64,000 nt of DNA, taken from contig JBBPEB010000021.1 of NCBI GenBank assembly GCA_039096225.1, forward strand, positions 992,001-1,056,000, read 5' to 3'. Positions 63,332 to 64,000 of this stretch are shown piece by piece. Each line of letters opens with the position of its first letter. The stretch's first letter is position 1. The DNA is from Blastocystis sp. Blastoise (taxonomy: Eukaryota; Sar; Bigyra; Opalinata; Blastocystidae). A program made the position numbers and the translations under genes. Below the pieces are notes generated by a model. The model did no database searches. It had not been told where the DNA came from and saw nothing but the letters and a program-made list of their open reading frames with translations.

Positions 63332-64000
63332 AATTGGGAAATTATTATTTTTTAAAAATATTTATATATTTATTATAATGTTTATTTATTCTTATTCTAT
63401 ATATATATATATATATAGAGCCTGTAAAAGGTTTAACTCCCATAAAAGCATTAAGTACAATGAAATTCTGGGAGATATGGTGTACTTTCTTTATAGTTGC
63501 TCAAGTAGTTCTTTTTATATCTTCTTATTATAAGGTAATTAATAGTTTTTTATTAATTTATATTATTCTATTTATTATTAATTCACTTATTATATGTATA
63601 TAATAATTATAAAATATAGTTTATTGCTATGTCATTCATTACTGATGATCAATTTATGGCTCTTATTGGTTCTATTTCATCTCTATTTAATGGATTCTCT
63701 AGACCTCTTTGGGGTTATATGGTATATTATATACATCTTTTTAATATTTATTATATGTATATATAGATTAATTATAGTTATATATTTAAATATTTATTAT
63801 ATATATAAATATTTATTATATATTCTATATATCTACTATTTATTCACTTATAGTATAAAAACTACTCTTATTATATCAATTTTATTCTATAGAGTGATCG
63901 ATTCGGATATAAGATTACTATGTCTATAATATGTTCTATTCTTGGCTTATTTATTGGTACCGTTACTCTTGTTCCTAGTTTAGGACAATATGTATTCCTT
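62228..64000 (+). CDS. Major facilitator superfamily transporter (oxalate/formate antiporter-like), 5' part
   Basis: Six exons are visible: 62228-62627, 62834-62979, 63127-63286, 63419-63534, 63620-63721 and 63893 to the window edge. The frame is open at 64000, so the C-terminus is missing. At least eight membrane helices are present. The MFS motif A reads GGLLDNWLGAT between TM2 and TM3, and again as GYMSDRFGYK after TM8. SASWLFSLSYIG-like TM2, GFGCSLCYSTC TM4 and LRWYPKKSGLISGI between TM4 and TM5 are typical of OFA/monocarboxylate-type carriers. A hydrophilic central loop (QEQKKEEQTEQE) separates the two six-TM halves. Substrate is unknown; organic anions such as oxalate, formate or monocarboxylates are the family norm. 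Confidence 0.88.

Overview
The window is nuclear DNA of a very AT-rich, intron-rich unicellular eukaryote. Support comes from about 20 spliced protein genes, one GC-rich tRNA-Lys(CUU), long asparagine runs encoded by AAT repeats, and a U12-type (AT-AC) intron. I cannot name the lineage. The low GC, TA-repeat introns, poly-Asn and the receptor, BTB and TLDc repertoire resemble several amoebozoan, metamonad-like or early-fungal genomes, but none is decisive. No viral, bacterial, transposon or CRISPR sequence was recognised.

I rebuilt exon-intron structures by hand, using reading frame, GT...AG ends and family similarity. The 20 gene models hold about 118 exons and 98 introns. Nearly all introns begin GTATAT/GTATTT/GTATGT and end TATATAG, and many are little more than TA or TTA microsatellites. 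About 95 are GT-AG, one is AT-AC, and two have no AG at the acceptor. Of the 19 stop codons seen, 17 are TAA, 2 are TAG and none is TGA.

Layout. 0.2-3.0 kb: tRNA-Lys (-), then a LARGE/B4GAT-type glycosyltransferase (+). 3.6-12.6 kb, all minus strand: a two-finger AN1 protein (ZFAND2 type), a fucosyltransferase-like type II membrane protein, casein kinase 2 alpha, an intronless GNAT acetyltransferase, and SRP14. 12.9-23.7 kb, plus strand: a small one-TM protein, long-chain acyl-CoA synthetase (15 exons), a three-repeat Myb protein with 78 consecutive Asn, and an atypical E2. 24.5-26.3 kb (-): a two-TM Cys-rich protein. 27-28.9 kb (+): an unrecognised 11-exon protein. 29.4-44.9 kb (+): three ribosome-biogenesis genes in a row, NOG1, MAK5/DDX24 and UTP10/HEATR1. 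45.6-53.1 kb (-): a 2268-residue single-pass surface protein with putative-Ig, Cys-module and lectin/discoidin-like regions. 53.8-55.6 kb (+): a TPR-thioredoxin fusion. 56.2-61.7 kb (-): two tandem BTB-TLDc paralogues. 62.2 kb to the end (+): the 5' part of a major-facilitator transporter.

The genes do not form one pathway. The only functional grouping is the ribosome-biogenesis trio. Secretory-pathway genes (the two glycosyltransferases, SRP14, the giant receptor) are scattered. The most notable signals are the U12 intron in the Myb gene, the two introns without AG, a 5-nt microexon, the E2 without the HPN motif, the intronless acetyltransferase, and the modular giant receptor.
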